Shown: positions 43,164 to 52,416 of the stretch, piece after piece
Layout of the letters: each line of letters starts with the position of its first letter
Numbering within the stretch: the first letter of the stretch is position 1
Assembly: GCF_021560175.1 (NCBI RefSeq)
Contig: NZ_CP091110.1
Span: 5,814,001-5,878,000, forward strand
DNA from: Neobacillus drentensis
Lineage (GTDB): Bacteria > Bacillota > Bacilli > Bacillales > Cytobacillaceae
Length of the DNA stretch: 64,000 nucleotides
Direction: 5' to 3'
The notes under the pieces: generated by a model
Seen by the model: only the letters and a program-made list of their open reading frames with translations
What the model was told of the DNA's origin: nothing
The model's database searches: none
Position numbers and translations under genes: made by a program

Positions 43164-43514
43164 ATGCAGCTTAATAAACTTGAAATAACAGGATATCATT
43201 TCAAAGGATTAAGACAGAAACCTCAGATAATAGTGGGTCTAAGTAGTAAAAACGCCAAATATCTATTTACCTATGGTTTTGTTGGAAATAATCAAATGCA
43301 ACTTGTATCAATAAAGTATAAAAAAAATGGGATAAGTAATTATACGGAGACAACGCCTGAACCATACTTAGGAGTCGGAAAAGCATTATTTTACTATATT
43401 AGATTTAAATATAAAGGAAATAGGCATATAAGTAGATTACGGTTGTTAAACAACCTTCAACAGATTCAACAAATCCCACCAAAATATCTGTTAGATTCTT
43501 TGTCAGTGATCTAA
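43164..43514 (+). CDS. Hypothetical 116-residue basic protein
   Basis: No family recognised. The protein is basic and rich in Lys, Tyr and Asn (KLEITGYHFKGLRQKPQIIV; LYYIRFKYKGNRHISRLRLL type stretches), with no signal peptide or membrane helix. The ATG is well placed behind TTGAGGAGATAAGGTAAAA, which supports translation. It stands alone upstream of a decayed DinB gene. Confidence 0.6.
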   Translation: MQLNKLEITGYHFKGLRQKPQIIVGLSSKNAKYLFTYGFVGNNQMQLVSIKYKKNGISNYTETTPEPYLGVGKALFYYIRFKYKGNRHISRLRLLNNLQQIQQIPPKYLLDSLSVI

Positions 43515-43622
43515 TCCCAAAATTATATAGCTTCATCTAGTCTACTAAGTTGTTTTAGACTTTTCGCTTTGTACAAATATTTTTATCAGATATTTTAATT
43601 AGTACTTAAAGGAGCTTTTGTT

Positions 43623-44146
43623 ATGCATTTTAATCTGAAAGAAGCAACAGAGATTCTGTAGCGTACACCAAAATCATTGGAATATTTTTTATCCTATTTA
43701 TCAGATGACTGGTTTCAATGTAATGAGGGTGAAGGAACTTGGAATGTTTCTAAGTGATTGGGCACCTCATTGAGGGTAAGAAAAATAATTGGATGCCAAG
43801 GTTAGAATTTATCCTTCAGGAAGGAGAAAGTAAATGATTTCCTTCATTTGATCGTTATTCGCACATAAATGAACCAGCTGAAAGGTTACTTGAAAAAAGG
43901 TTGTTAGCATTTAAAACGTTTAGAAAGCAAAATATGACAAAGCTTAAAACTGTTAGCAAACCTGTGTTGAATCTCAAATTAACGGGCACTCACCCCAAAT
44001 TTGGTAAGGTAAAGTTAAGTGAATAACTTTCTACATGGGTTGTCCATAATCTAACTCACATTGCCTAGATTGTACGAGTTATGGCTGAAAGATACAGGAC
44101 AGACGTGGGGCAGTGGAAAGAATATTTAGACATATTGAAAAAGTAA
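43623..44146 (+). pseudogene. Decayed DinB-family gene
   Basis: Conceptual translation gives a DinB-superfamily protein: LKEATEIL, then RTPKSLEYFLSYLSDDWF, IGHLIEGKKNNWMPRLEFIL, FDRYSHINEPAERLLEKRLL, LSTWVVHNLTHIA and MAERYRTDVGQWKEYLDILK. It is interrupted by in-frame stops at the 13th codon, after VSK-like and GESK-like positions, after VKLSE and after HIA, and by at least one frameshift near 43757. The three metal-ligand histidine areas are still readable. The gene is clearly dead. Confidence 0.85.
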
Positions 44147-44234
44147 TAGTATTCATGACAGGTAGCCCCTCTTGATCGGGAAAGGCTTTTTTTCATAAAA
44201 CATTTCTACCCAGGCCTTAGGTCCGAAAATACTG

Positions 44235-44351
44235 TCATTTATTAACCAGTGAGCTTTCCGCCAGTTTTTTACTGCCCTCTTCGGTTTTATGTCCAGAAAT
44301 CTCATTAGCTTTTACACCGATAATAATTTGAACCTTGCCACTTATTTCATA
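44235..44351 (-). pseudogene. C-terminal remnant of an unidentified protein
   Basis: The minus strand reads YEISGKVQIIIGVKANEISG, then HKTEEGSKKLAESSLVNK and a stop. It lacks a start and any upstream continuation. The style recalls C-termini of secreted toxins or phage-like proteins, but I cannot identify it. Confidence 0.35.
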
Positions 44352-44378
44352 ACAAAGAGGCTCATCAGCCCCCTCTTT

Positions 44379-44494
44379 TTAACCAATATCTTCAAATATG
44401 CTTTCAAATACCTCAAACGCTTCTGTATCTATATCAGCCATCCAATGAATATATTTGATTTCCTTTCCTGTTAAATCCCTATCTAGCCGATTTG
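44379..44494 (-). pseudogene. C-terminal remnant ending FEVFESIFEDIG
   Basis: The minus strand is open for 37 codons: RDLTGKEIKYIHWMADIDTE, then AFEVFESIFEDIG and stop, following an in-frame stop. Its end matches the remnant at 23822-23860. It lies just upstream (minus sense) of the remnant at 44235-44351, so two fragments may descend from one small operon. Confidence 0.4.
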
Positions 44495-44597
44495 ACTACC
44501 ATCAAAGCCTTCTATTTTACACATATCTGAACCTGACCTTTTATTGAAATTTGGGGTTTATTCGTAAATGGATGAGAGGTCAGACAACCCATAAAAA

Positions 44598-44624
44598 GAA
44601 GCATAGGAACCGTCCCCATGCTTC
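44598..44624 (-). repeat. REP-like repeat after the membrane protein gene
   Basis: GAAGCATAGGAACCGTCCCC followed by ATGCTTC ends six bases before the stop codon side of the gene at 44630. It is a minus-orientation copy. Confidence 0.7.
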
Positions 44625-44629
44625 ACCTG

Positions 44630-45712
44630 CTAATCATCTAATTCATCAGTATTTGTTCTTTGCCAATCTGGTAAATTGCGTTCTCTTTCTTCTATTATTT
44701 TATCTCGTTGCCATGTTGGAACGCCGTAAAATTCTTCATCAAGTGCTTTCTTTCTTTGCCAATCTGAATATCCCCAGAAGTTAGGATTCTCGCTTTTTTC
44801 TTCCTTTTCCGTGTAAGGATTACCTACTGTTGGGCGATTCGAATCGGTATAGTTTACATCGAAAGGATTATAGGTATTTTCTTTACCTCTCTTTTTCTCT
44901 TCGTCATAAAAACTAGTATTGTATGAATGATTATATTTATTGTCATTTTCACTATTGTAATAATGACCTTTCCGATAATTGTTATCAGAATAATAGTCAT
45001 CCCTCCAGTGAATTCTTGAAACCCTTCCTGTATATTCCTTTTCTACCTTCTTTTCTTTCAATAGATTGTTCATAAATAGTAATCCCATAACGATAGCTAC
45101 TAACCACGTATCGGAACTGATGATTTCTGGCAAGGTCCAAAAAACATTGGTTTGAAAGTTATTCAATGCAATAGGAAGCACATAAGCAATTCCTAACGAA
45201 ACCAACGTGGTAAGTAAAATCAGCCATAATCCTGATTCTCTATTTTTTGCAAACAACAAAATACTAGCGGCAGTTACAACGGGAAAGAAGTATAATGCTT
45301 GTGGTATTGGTTGAATGCTTTGCATTCCCAATACAAAGGTCATTCCAAACGCAGTAGATACTGATACATCATGTAAAACTAATTTAAGTTTCTCATTTTT
45401 AGTTTTATCCATTAGAGAAAACAAAATAAAGAAAATCACCGTTAACAATTCATCTTTATGAAGTGATGCTGGAAAATGATATTGCAGTTTTTCAAAGAAA
45501 AAGAATATCACTACATATGTAATTTGTATTGCTGTTGATAAATTCACAAATATTCTTTCAGCAATTGTATCATTAAACTTAAAACAAACTATTCCAGCAA
45601 TAATCGTTGTAACTAAAAATAAGTAGAGCATCGATTTTAACGGAACATAATAATAGACAAAATTGCTTATTGTAAAGCCTGTAAATAAAGTAAATAATAA
45701 TTTTTTCGCCAT
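44630..45712 (-). CDS. Integral membrane protein with long hydrophilic tail
   Basis: A 360-residue protein. About eight hydrophobic helices occupy residues 1-225 (LLFTLFTGFTISNFVYYY; LVAIVMGLLFMNNLL), followed by a 130-residue polar tail rich in Tyr, Asn, Asp and Trp with repeated WQR motifs (GYSDWQRKKALDEEFY, GVPTWQRDKIIEERER, NLPDWQRTNTDE). I do not recognise the family. The ATG at 45712 follows GATGAAGGGAATTAT; an earlier in-frame start would add a hydrophilic leader. It lies last in a same-strand series starting with the vWA gene at 53148 but is probably transcribed separately. Confidence 0.75.
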   Translation of the reverse strand: MAKKLLFTLFTGFTISNFVYYYVPLKSMLYLFLVTTIIAGIVCFKFNDTIAERIFVNLSTAIQITYVVIFFFFEKLQYHFPASLHKDELLTVIFFILFSLMDKTKNEKLKLVLHDVSVSTAFGMTFVLGMQSIQPIPQALYFFPVVTAASILLFAKNRESGLWLILLTTLVSLGIAYVLPIALNNFQTNVFWTLPEIISSDTWLVAIVMGLLFMNNLLKEKKVEKEYTGRVSRIHWRDDYYSDNNYRKGHYYNSENDNKYNHSYNTSFYDEEKKRGKENTYNPFDVNYTDSNRPTVGNPYTEKEEKSENPNFWGYSDWQRKKALDEEFYGVPTWQRDKIIEERERNLPDWQRTNTDELDD

Positions 45713-45876
45713 ATAATTCCCTTCATCTCTTTCTGTTTTATATTTCCTATATATTGTTAAAGGCACCTTATATCCAAAGTATTAAAATAATTTCCACCAA
45801 ATACAAGAAGAGCTATTTTCACTCATCTTCTAGAATTACAAACGAAAAAGGATCCAACCTGATTAAAGTCTTGCCT

Positions 45877-46575
45877 TTAGTTTTTTTCCGATTGACTTGA
45901 TCCGAACGTATAAAATTTGCCACCTTCACTTGTAATCGTGTACGTATTCTGCCATTCTTCTATCTTTTCCTGATTATTTTCTCTAACCGAAATCTTCTCA
46001 TTTGTTATGACTTGATATGTATGTTTAAACATTTTGTTAACTGACTTTATTTCTAATTGAGATAGATATTCTTTCTTGTCGTCTTCACTCTTATCATAAA
46101 TTTGATTTTTCTCATATTCTAAAAAATTGGGAGCCTTTGGATCTATATAGGGCTCTACGATTGAAAAATTACCGGCATTGGCAGCTTGGTAAAAAGCATC
46201 ATTATATTTCTTTAAATGTTCCTGAATTTGTGTAAAGGTAGGGTCTCCCTTCTTAATCGTTTGGTTGACAGCCCTTGCAGTGGTCTCTGATGGTTTGGTC
46301 CGGTAATCTTTATAAGTAATATAACTACTTACAAGCAGAACGACTGTAATTCCCAACACAATCAATTTGTTTCTTCTTTTTTTCACAATAAAAAGAGCTG
46401 TGATTCCACCAATAACCATAATAATCGTTGGGTGTTCCAAGAGTAAGCCAACGATTAAAAGACCGACTGCTGCAGCCCAAAATTTTGAAAAACGAAAAAC
46501 CCCTGCAAGAAAAAGAAATAATAAAAGCCAAACAACTAAATAAATGAATCCTGAGATTAGTTCTATTCCATTCAT
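45877..46575 (-). CDS. Membrane protein of unknown function with extracytoplasmic C-terminal domain
   Basis: A 232-residue protein with three or four hydrophobic segments in the first 90 residues (LISGFIYLVVWLLLFLFLAG; IIMVIGGITALFIV; IVLGITVVLLVSSYIT type) and a soluble C-terminal half containing KKYNDAFYQAANAGNFSIVE and NTYTITSEGGKFYTFGS. The latter resembles the small NTF2-like or DUF4878-type outer domains, at low confidence. The related TcaA family of Staphylococcus has a domain of this style, and other members of this cluster fit that neighbourhood. ATG follows AGGAAGAATGTT. Confidence 0.65.
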   Translation of the reverse strand: MNGIELISGFIYLVVWLLLFLFLAGVFRFSKFWAAAVGLLIVGLLLEHPTIIMVIGGITALFIVKKRRNKLIVLGITVVLLVSSYITYKDYRTKPSETTARAVNQTIKKGDPTFTQIQEHLKKYNDAFYQAANAGNFSIVEPYIDPKAPNFLEYEKNQIYDKSEDDKKEYLSQLEIKSVNKMFKHTYQVITNEKISVRENNQEKIEEWQNTYTITSEGGKFYTFGSSQSEKN

Positions 46576-46740
46576 AACATTCTTCCTAACTTAACTATTT
46601 TTAATATATTCAGACTCTAAGAGGAAAAACCTCTCCGATCGTTTCTAGGGACGACAATACCATACCTTCAAGTGAAAGGATTGACTACTCAGGGCCAAAT
46701 CATACCGCTCTTTCCCTGATCCAAGAATAAAGAAGGCAGC

Positions 46741-46783
46741 ATAAAAGAGTGTCGCAAACCCGCCTATCGGTTTTTTGACACTC
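46741..46783 (-). terminator. Terminator closing the TerY-P-like operon
   Basis: On the minus strand GAGTGTC and GACACTC enclose a second AAACC/GGTTT stem and are followed by TTTTAT. It lies 35 bases after the lipoprotein gene. Confidence 0.8.
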
Positions 46784-46817
46784 ACTACGCTACAGATATA
46801 AGTGCTTTAAGAACTAC

Positions 46818-47654
46818 TTAATACGGGGTAACCTCATCTACTTCCCCGTTAGGATACATAAAGGAAACCGTCCTATTTTTATCCACAATAATGGAACCTT
46901 CTGCTAATCCGTTCGGTCTGCCGATGTTGATCACCCATGACCCATCATAGATAGTTGGAGCTCTGAAAGTATCGCCATTTGCAACCAGATCAGGATAACT
47001 TGGTAATCGCTTGGACAATTGTACAGCTTCTTCCGCAGTTATACCATTGATCGATGGTTTAGCAGCAGCGGCTGCCGCCTTTGCTTTAGCCTGTTGTTCA
47101 GCTTTAGCAATTTCTGCCTTCTTAATAGATTCATCATTCGAACCTTTTAGTTTAATAGCTTCATCTTTAACTGCTGTAAACTGAGTTAAATCTTCTTTAA
47201 TCAAAGCATCAAGTTTTTCATTTGATTTTTGGTAGTCCCCAGATTCAGTTAATTTCTTAGCATCTGTTAACATCGTGTTATAAATCTTTTGTTTTTCCTG
47301 CATCGCGGTTAACTGTTCTTCTTTTTCCTTCGATTTAGAAGAGATTACTTTTGAACCTTCTTTTACCTTGGTTGATTGGTCAAGCAACTGTAGCGCTTCC
47401 TCCGTTTTCCTTTTTGCAGTTAACTCATCTGCTTTTATAATCAATTGGATCTGGTTTAAATAAGCTTTTGCTATCTTATCCTTGTCTTTACTTTCCAATG
47501 CTGCCTCGAATAATCCTTCAGCCTTATTAAAATTATCCTCTGCTACTGCATCAAGACCCTTTTGAATAGAGCTTTGATAGACCTCGTCTGTTTTAGAGCT
47601 ACATCCTCCAAGCAGTAGTAAAGCTCCTAAAGAAACTGCCATTACCTTTTTCAT
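46818..47654 (-). CDS. Lipoprotein with helical repeats and coiled coil
   Basis: A 278-residue lipoprotein: signal peptide MKKVMAVSLGALLLLGGCSS with lipobox LGGC. Residues 25-190 are almost wholly helical with TPR-like character (KAEGLFEAALESKDKDKIAK; KAEQQAKAKAAAAAAK). A small C-terminal domain follows (NGITAEEAVQLSKRLPSYPD; WVINIGRPNGLAEGSIIVDK). The family is not recognised. ATG follows GAGGGGGAGTACATAAT. It is 119 bases after the amidase gene, with no obvious terminator between, so it probably belongs to the kinase/phosphatase operon as an outer-surface component. Confidence 0.78.
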   Translation of the reverse strand: MKKVMAVSLGALLLLGGCSSKTDEVYQSSIQKGLDAVAEDNFNKAEGLFEAALESKDKDKIAKAYLNQIQLIIKADELTAKRKTEEALQLLDQSTKVKEGSKVISSKSKEKEEQLTAMQEKQKIYNTMLTDAKKLTESGDYQKSNEKLDALIKEDLTQFTAVKDEAIKLKGSNDESIKKAEIAKAEQQAKAKAAAAAAKPSINGITAEEAVQLSKRLPSYPDLVANGDTFRAPTIYDGSWVINIGRPNGLAEGSIIVDKNRTVSFMYPNGEVDEVTPY

Positions 47655-47773
47655 ATTATGTACTCCCCCTCGATGTTAATTTCCTATTGTCAAAACTTAT
47701 ATATATAAAAGTTAATAACGAATTAAACGCAAGAAACTTGCTTAAATGATTGCTAGATAGTACCGCTATGGTT

Positions 47774-48718
47774 CTACTTGTAACTAGCGTATTGCAAAAT
47801 TCCATCTGCAATATTGGTAAGTAAACTTTTTAAGTAAATTGGGTCTGATAGATTCTTATCTTCAGTAGGATTGGTCATAAAGCCCAATTCCACAAGCGTG
47901 CATGGAACCTTGGACCAGTTGAAACCGGACATGTCACCTCTGTAAGAAATCCCATTAACTTTAACGGATGAATTTTTTCTTGTTTCATCCATAATGAACT
48001 GGGAAGCTTTTAAACTATCACTGAAAATGGCCTTTGTATAGGGACTATTACTTGCCGGAGTAAGAACCGAAAGACCATGGACATTTCTATCTGTTGAGCC
48101 ATCTGCGTGAATACGGACAAATAAATCAGCGGCATTTTGATTGGCCACCTCAGCTCTTTCTCTGTTACTCATGTTTATATCATTAGTTGTTCTGGTATAA
48201 ATAACCTTAACCCCTCTACTTTCCAACATTTGACCAAGAATAAGGGATGCCTCCAAAGTTAACTTATATTCTGGTTTCCCGGTAGTCACCCCGGAAGTCC
48301 CGCCAGTTACCTTCATCTTTTCTTCCTTTGCCCCCGGGCCGATTGGCTCAGGAGCAGTATTAGCTCGATTCTGATGACCTGGATCGATCACCACAAGAAA
48401 TTCACGTGGGACTGACTTTTTTTCCTGAAGTTGATCTGAAACCGCAGAGGCACGGGTGCTATCTGGAACCACATTTTTCTGGGCTGCTTTCTCATGATTG
48501 TCAGGTGCACTAGCTTTCCCTTCCTCATTCAAAGAAGCAACAGAATCATTCTTTCCCTGATGAACCTCTTTTTTTACTTCTACTGTTTTGACCTCTTGTT
48601 TATTATTAGCTTTTAACACATTGTCCTTCTCTGCTGAAAGGGTCACATAAAAGAATATGGCCACTAGGAGTAGCAGAGAAAGTAGGATAATTCCTACGTT
48701 GAATGTTTTATTCCTCAC
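47774..48718 (-). CDS. Membrane-anchored N-acetylmuramoyl-L-alanine amidase (Amidase_3)
   Basis: A 314-residue protein with one N-terminal anchor (VGIILLSLLLLVAIFFYVTL), a polar linker to about residue 108, and an Amidase_3 catalytic domain. Zinc ligands are in VVIDPGHQNRAN (His), KLTLEASLILGQML (Glu) and LFVRIHADGS (His), and the catalytic Glu in PCTLVELGFMTNPTED. It cleaves the amide between muramic acid and the stem peptide, outside the membrane. The GTG start overlaps the stop of the YARHG gene (GTGA), indicating tight coupling with a signalling operon, unusual for an amidase. Confidence 0.92.
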   Translation of the reverse strand: MRNKTFNVGIILLSLLLLVAIFFYVTLSAEKDNVLKANNKQEVKTVEVKKEVHQGKNDSVASLNEEGKASAPDNHEKAAQKNVVPDSTRASAVSDQLQEKKSVPREFLVVIDPGHQNRANTAPEPIGPGAKEEKMKVTGGTSGVTTGKPEYKLTLEASLILGQMLESRGVKVIYTRTTNDINMSNRERAEVANQNAADLFVRIHADGSTDRNVHGLSVLTPASNSPYTKAIFSDSLKASQFIMDETRKNSSVKVNGISYRGDMSGFNWSKVPCTLVELGFMTNPTEDKNLSDPIYLKSLLTNIADGILQYASYK

Positions 48719-49953
48719 TGCAAGGACCTCTCTCTGCTCTGAATCAATTCAGCATTGGATTTTTCTATCTCACTTAAAGATCCATCAAAAGACGCATCTG
48801 GGTGATACCAACTTTTTTTGCTAAAATAGGAGTTCAAATCCTCCGATTTAAAAATATAGCCATGCCGCGCATATATTTCGTTCCTAGCCAATCGAAGGTC
48901 TGCTAGCGTCAAGTCGGCTAGATTACTTTCTGTTAATCTTGTATATTCGCTCTCAGATAAGATATAACCTGATCCTTCTTTACTGAGGATAAACTTAGCA
49001 TTATATTTCTCGGTTTCACTTAACGCACTTTCATCAAAAGAAGGATCCTCATGATACCAACTTTTTTGGTTAAAGTAGGATTTTAAGTCTTCCGATTTAA
49101 ACACATAGCCATGCCGCGCGTATATTTCGTTCCTAGCCAATCGAAGGTCTGCTAATGACAAGTCGGCTAGATCACTTTCTGTTAATCTTGTAAATTCGCT
49201 CTCAGATAGGATATAATCACCTGAATCTGAAGTTGAATCCGAATCTGTACCTGCATCTACTTCCTTAACCGGTTCTGCATCCCCTCCACCAGCCGGTTCC
49301 ACTACTCCGTTCGTACTTGCCACTTCCTTGTCATAGGATGAGTCTTGGCTACTTCCGGAAGCAAATAGCTTATACCCCCCAGTAAAAACTCCAATAATAA
49401 GAAGAGCTGCGGCGATAAGAGGAAATATCTTATTACGCTTTTTTACGGTTGGAGAAGGCGTTGATGGTTGGAACCTTGTCTGTTTACCTTGAGTGACAGA
49501 CTGTTGTTTGGGATTTTGATTCACAGACACCGAATTCGTTCCCCTTGTGGTACTGGTATTCGTATTGTTCGGTATGGAAACCGTCTGAGTTACTGGGGCG
49601 ATCTTTCCATTGCTATGCCCTGATGGCAGTGCAGGCATGTCTGGAATACGCTTGTCTAACGCATAGATCCAGCAATCAATCGCCCACTCTACAATGTTTT
49701 GTTCAATGGCTGTATTCTGTTGGACTCTTGTGACCAACCGATTATAAAGGGCGTAATCAATCCGACCCCCTGAATGCTTATATAAATCACTGACTACATT
49801 TTCTTCCGCTACAGAAACTAAGGCTTTTACTTTTCCTTTGCTTTCACTTGTCAAATCCTGAAGGATCCCTTGCAATCTTTTTGATTCTGAACAAATACTA
49901 ATTCCATGATTTCTTATTAGGTTTTTTAAAATGTCCTGGGTGGGCTGTTCCAT
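48715..49953 (-). CDS. Membrane protein with two YARHG domains
   Basis: A 412-residue protein. The cytoplasmic N-terminal 110 residues are helical (ILKNLIRNHGISICSESKRL; RIDYALYNRLVTRVQQ). A Pro/Thr-rich stretch precedes one membrane helix near residue 182 (IFPLIAAALLIIGVFTGGYK), so the rest is outside. There, two nearly identical YARHG domains follow (LRLARNEIYARHGYVFKSED and LRLARNEIYARHGYIFKSED), a module thought to act at the bacterial cell surface. DNA of the two copies is also very similar, pointing to recent duplication or conversion. It sits between the kinase and amidase genes and could carry the signal across the membrane. Confidence 0.88.
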   Translation of the reverse strand: MEQPTQDILKNLIRNHGISICSESKRLQGILQDLTSESKGKVKALVSVAEENVVSDLYKHSGGRIDYALYNRLVTRVQQNTAIEQNIVEWAIDCWIYALDKRIPDMPALPSGHSNGKIAPVTQTVSIPNNTNTSTTRGTNSVSVNQNPKQQSVTQGKQTRFQPSTPSPTVKKRNKIFPLIAAALLIIGVFTGGYKLFASGSSQDSSYDKEVASTNGVVEPAGGGDAEPVKEVDAGTDSDSTSDSGDYILSESEFTRLTESDLADLSLADLRLARNEIYARHGYVFKSEDLKSYFNQKSWYHEDPSFDESALSETEKYNAKFILSKEGSGYILSESEYTRLTESNLADLTLADLRLARNEIYARHGYIFKSEDLNSYFSKKSWYHPDASFDGSLSEIEKSNAELIQSRERSLQ

Positions 49954-49970
49954 ACCTTGCCTCCATCTAA

Positions 49971-51317
49971 TCAGCCAATAATGATGCCTTCTACATTTCT
50001 ATGAAACTGTATTTTTAATCCATCTTGTAGTGGGGCAGCTTTTTGCGATTCAATTTCCTTTTCCGCTCCGGTTCTGTTAATTCCGATCCAATTTGAAGTC
50101 GATTTGTTACGCAGCCCCCAAACAGAAGGATTGTTTGGATTTTGGACAACTTCACCGACAATACCCATCCATTCTTCCTCTGGAGCAGTTGGATCAATGT
50201 GGCGCCTTGTAATAACGGTCCCGCGGTTCAACAAGATGTACTGTTGGCCAGCAGTTGTTTTGAGCAACAGTCTTGGGGGTACCGCCACAGGCTTTCCACA
50301 ATACCAGCAATTTACTTCTTTATTAGCTTCACTCCAAAAGTTTTCCGCTGTATCGTGCTCGCATGGAACTATGCTGTCGCCTAACTGTAAAAACAACTTC
50401 CGCCATTGGCTTTCTGTGACACGTTGTTTCGGGTTTTGTAGCCCAACGGTGAAAGCCTGAATAAATTTTTCTTTTAACGGTTCAGGGCAAACTTCCCAAC
50501 GTTTCTTGGCAGTTGTATAATCCGGATCGTTAGGAAGCTCATTCATCTTTTTGGTAGGGTCAAAAATAAAAACAGGCTGGTGACCATAAATCTTCCTTTT
50601 TGCATTAAGATCCCATGAGCGGACACTATACTCCATTTGGCCATGAAAAGGATGATGCCAAATCCATAGCTGAAATAATAAAACCGCTAACGAATGTAAA
50701 TCAGTATCCGTAGACGGCTTCGCTTCCCCTCGAATAATCTCTGGAGCCATGTACTCCATAGTACCCCATACAAGTGTTTCGGATTCGTTGTTAATCCCGA
50801 TGTTATCATTATCGCAAATTAAGACGTCCCCATTTTTCGGATCAAACATGATATTCCCGGATGATATATCTCGATAACACCTTCCACTCAAGTGAAGCAT
50901 TCTGTATGAATCGGAAGTAGCGTAGGAAATTTCACATAGAGCTTTCATGTTTGGGGTAGGTTTTCTTTTTGCCCATACTTCTCCTAATTCAGCAAATCGA
51001 CTTGTATCTATTAGGTCCATCAAATAACCAAACTGAGAAGATTCATCTGAAACCACGGTATCGATAGGCCAAACGAAACGCTTTCCTGCTTCTCCACTTG
51101 GAGCTCCAGCTAGCACGAGATCTCGTATCATTTTTTTCTGTTCCTCGTTCGCTTGTTCATGGTTGTACCACTTTAATGCCTTTATACCCTTACTATGGCC
51201 TTCAACGAGGTAGACAGCACCTTGCCCGCCTTCACCCAGCTTCTTTTTAATCGTTAGAAGCTCTCTTGTTGTTTCCGTATACACTTGTTGACCAATTTGT
51301 AATGACATACTATACAC
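49971..51317 (-). CDS. Ser/Thr protein kinase with zinc-ribbon and FHA-like C-terminus (TerY-P triad kinase)
   Basis: A 448-residue soluble kinase. The kinase domain has LGEGGQGAVYLVEG (glycine loop, residue 17 onward), ALKWYN (lysine near 48), CYRDISSGNIMFD (catalytic Asp), a CDNDNIG segment in place of DFG, and GTMEYMAPEIIRG. From about residue 318 a CEHDT...CWYCGK arrangement suggests a zinc ribbon, and the last 90 residues (ILLNRGTVITRRHID; WMGIVGEVVQNPNNPSVWGL) look like an FHA phosphothreonine-binding domain. Kinase, PP2C and vWA genes adjacent is the TerY-P arrangement known from ter-type stress systems. The partner PP2C gene ends five bases upstream. Confidence 0.9.
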   Translation of the reverse strand: MYSMSLQIGQQVYTETTRELLTIKKKLGEGGQGAVYLVEGHSKGIKALKWYNHEQANEEQKKMIRDLVLAGAPSGEAGKRFVWPIDTVVSDESSQFGYLMDLIDTSRFAELGEVWAKRKPTPNMKALCEISYATSDSYRMLHLSGRCYRDISSGNIMFDPKNGDVLICDNDNIGINNESETLVWGTMEYMAPEIIRGEAKPSTDTDLHSLAVLLFQLWIWHHPFHGQMEYSVRSWDLNAKRKIYGHQPVFIFDPTKKMNELPNDPDYTTAKKRWEVCPEPLKEKFIQAFTVGLQNPKQRVTESQWRKLFLQLGDSIVPCEHDTAENFWSEANKEVNCWYCGKPVAVPPRLLLKTTAGQQYILLNRGTVITRRHIDPTAPEEEWMGIVGEVVQNPNNPSVWGLRNKSTSNWIGINRTGAEKEIESQKAAPLQDGLKIQFHRNVEGIIIG

Positions 51318-51321
51318 TCTC

Positions 51322-52401
51322 CTATATCTCCCTGTCCTTTCTGCTAAACAGAAGATTTATACTTTCCTCATCTGGCTTAGAGCTTAAATGAATAATCGGG
51401 GATCCCTCATGTTTTTGTAATGACTCTTCAGCCATTTTGGGCATGTCATCATCCAGTTCCTTGTTCCCCGCTGCCTCTTTTTCAACCGACGATTGTGGGT
51501 TAGCCACTTTTACCTCTTTCACATTCCCTACAGGGTTAGGTGATTCGCCCACCTTTGAGCCGATCAGCTCAATGGCGGCTAAGGTAATATCATCTCCACT
51601 CCCTCTTTGAGAATAATGAAAAAGAATATTCGATAAGCCTTCATATTCAGAGATAGGCCCGGACTTTTTCAAATTCAAGTAAAGACTATTCATAAACTTA
51701 TGGAAATTATCATCATCCTCAAAACAATTGGATAAACCATCTGTGCTCAATGCCAAGAATTGAGTTTGGGTAGGATAATCCATCCGAGCAGCTTTCCAAA
51801 AACGACTTGCTTCAGTTGAGGATAAGGAATAGGTGGCACTCCCAAGTAAGCTATCATCTTGTAGAAATGGTGTCGTACAGTTTCCTTGACCATCCACTAA
51901 TACGGCATCGCCATCACCTAATTGACCAATTAATATTTCTTCTTTGGTTACAAGAGCGACTAACAAAGTCGTCCCATATCTTGTGAAAACTTCGGAAGGT
52001 TTTTCGATATCAACCCCATAATCAGTTGCGTGATTTAGTACTTCTTCCCGCCATTCCCTAATGAGATGTTTTGGGAAATCATCTCTGAATGATCTAAATA
52101 AGAGAGTATGAGAATCTTTAAGTTCCTCGTAAAATCTCCTTAATAGTTTTACAGCTACCTTTGAAGCTAATTCCGAACCATACTGACTCATATCGTATCG
52201 CTTGTCCCCATGACCATCAGCAATCGCCATAATAAAGGGATGGTCGCAGCCACCATCGTTTAAAAAAGCGTAAGCATCCTGACAGGGGGTATGATCTTTA
52301 ACATGTGACGCACCTTGAACACTTGAAATAGTATAATAGCCGAAAACGGTCCTACCGCTTTTACTCATTTGATCTTTGCATTTCATCGTATCGTCCATCA
52401 T
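51322..52401 (-). CDS. PP2C-type protein phosphatase
   Basis: A 359-residue phosphatase. The metal-binding motifs are intact: DHTPCQDAYAFL near residue 38, AIADGHGDKRYDMSQYGSE near residue 60, IGQLGDGDAVLVDG, LALSTDGLSNCFEDDD near residue 205 and RGSGDDITLAAIEL near residue 268. The last 75 residues form a low-complexity acidic tail. It should dephosphorylate targets of the neighbouring kinase. It lies 15 bases after the vWA gene and five before the kinase gene, so the three are surely one transcript. ATG start is uncertain by a codon (two Met in a row). Confidence 0.93.
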   Translation of the reverse strand: MMDDTMKCKDQMSKSGRTVFGYYTISSVQGASHVKDHTPCQDAYAFLNDGGCDHPFIMAIADGHGDKRYDMSQYGSELASKVAVKLLRRFYEELKDSHTLLFRSFRDDFPKHLIREWREEVLNHATDYGVDIEKPSEVFTRYGTTLLVALVTKEEILIGQLGDGDAVLVDGQGNCTTPFLQDDSLLGSATYSLSSTEASRFWKAARMDYPTQTQFLALSTDGLSNCFEDDDNFHKFMNSLYLNLKKSGPISEYEGLSNILFHYSQRGSGDDITLAAIELIGSKVGESPNPVGNVKEVKVANPQSSVEKEAAGNKELDDDMPKMAEESLQKHEGSPIIHLSSKPDEESINLLFSRKDREI

Positions 52402-52416
52402 TTCTCTCCCACTCTT

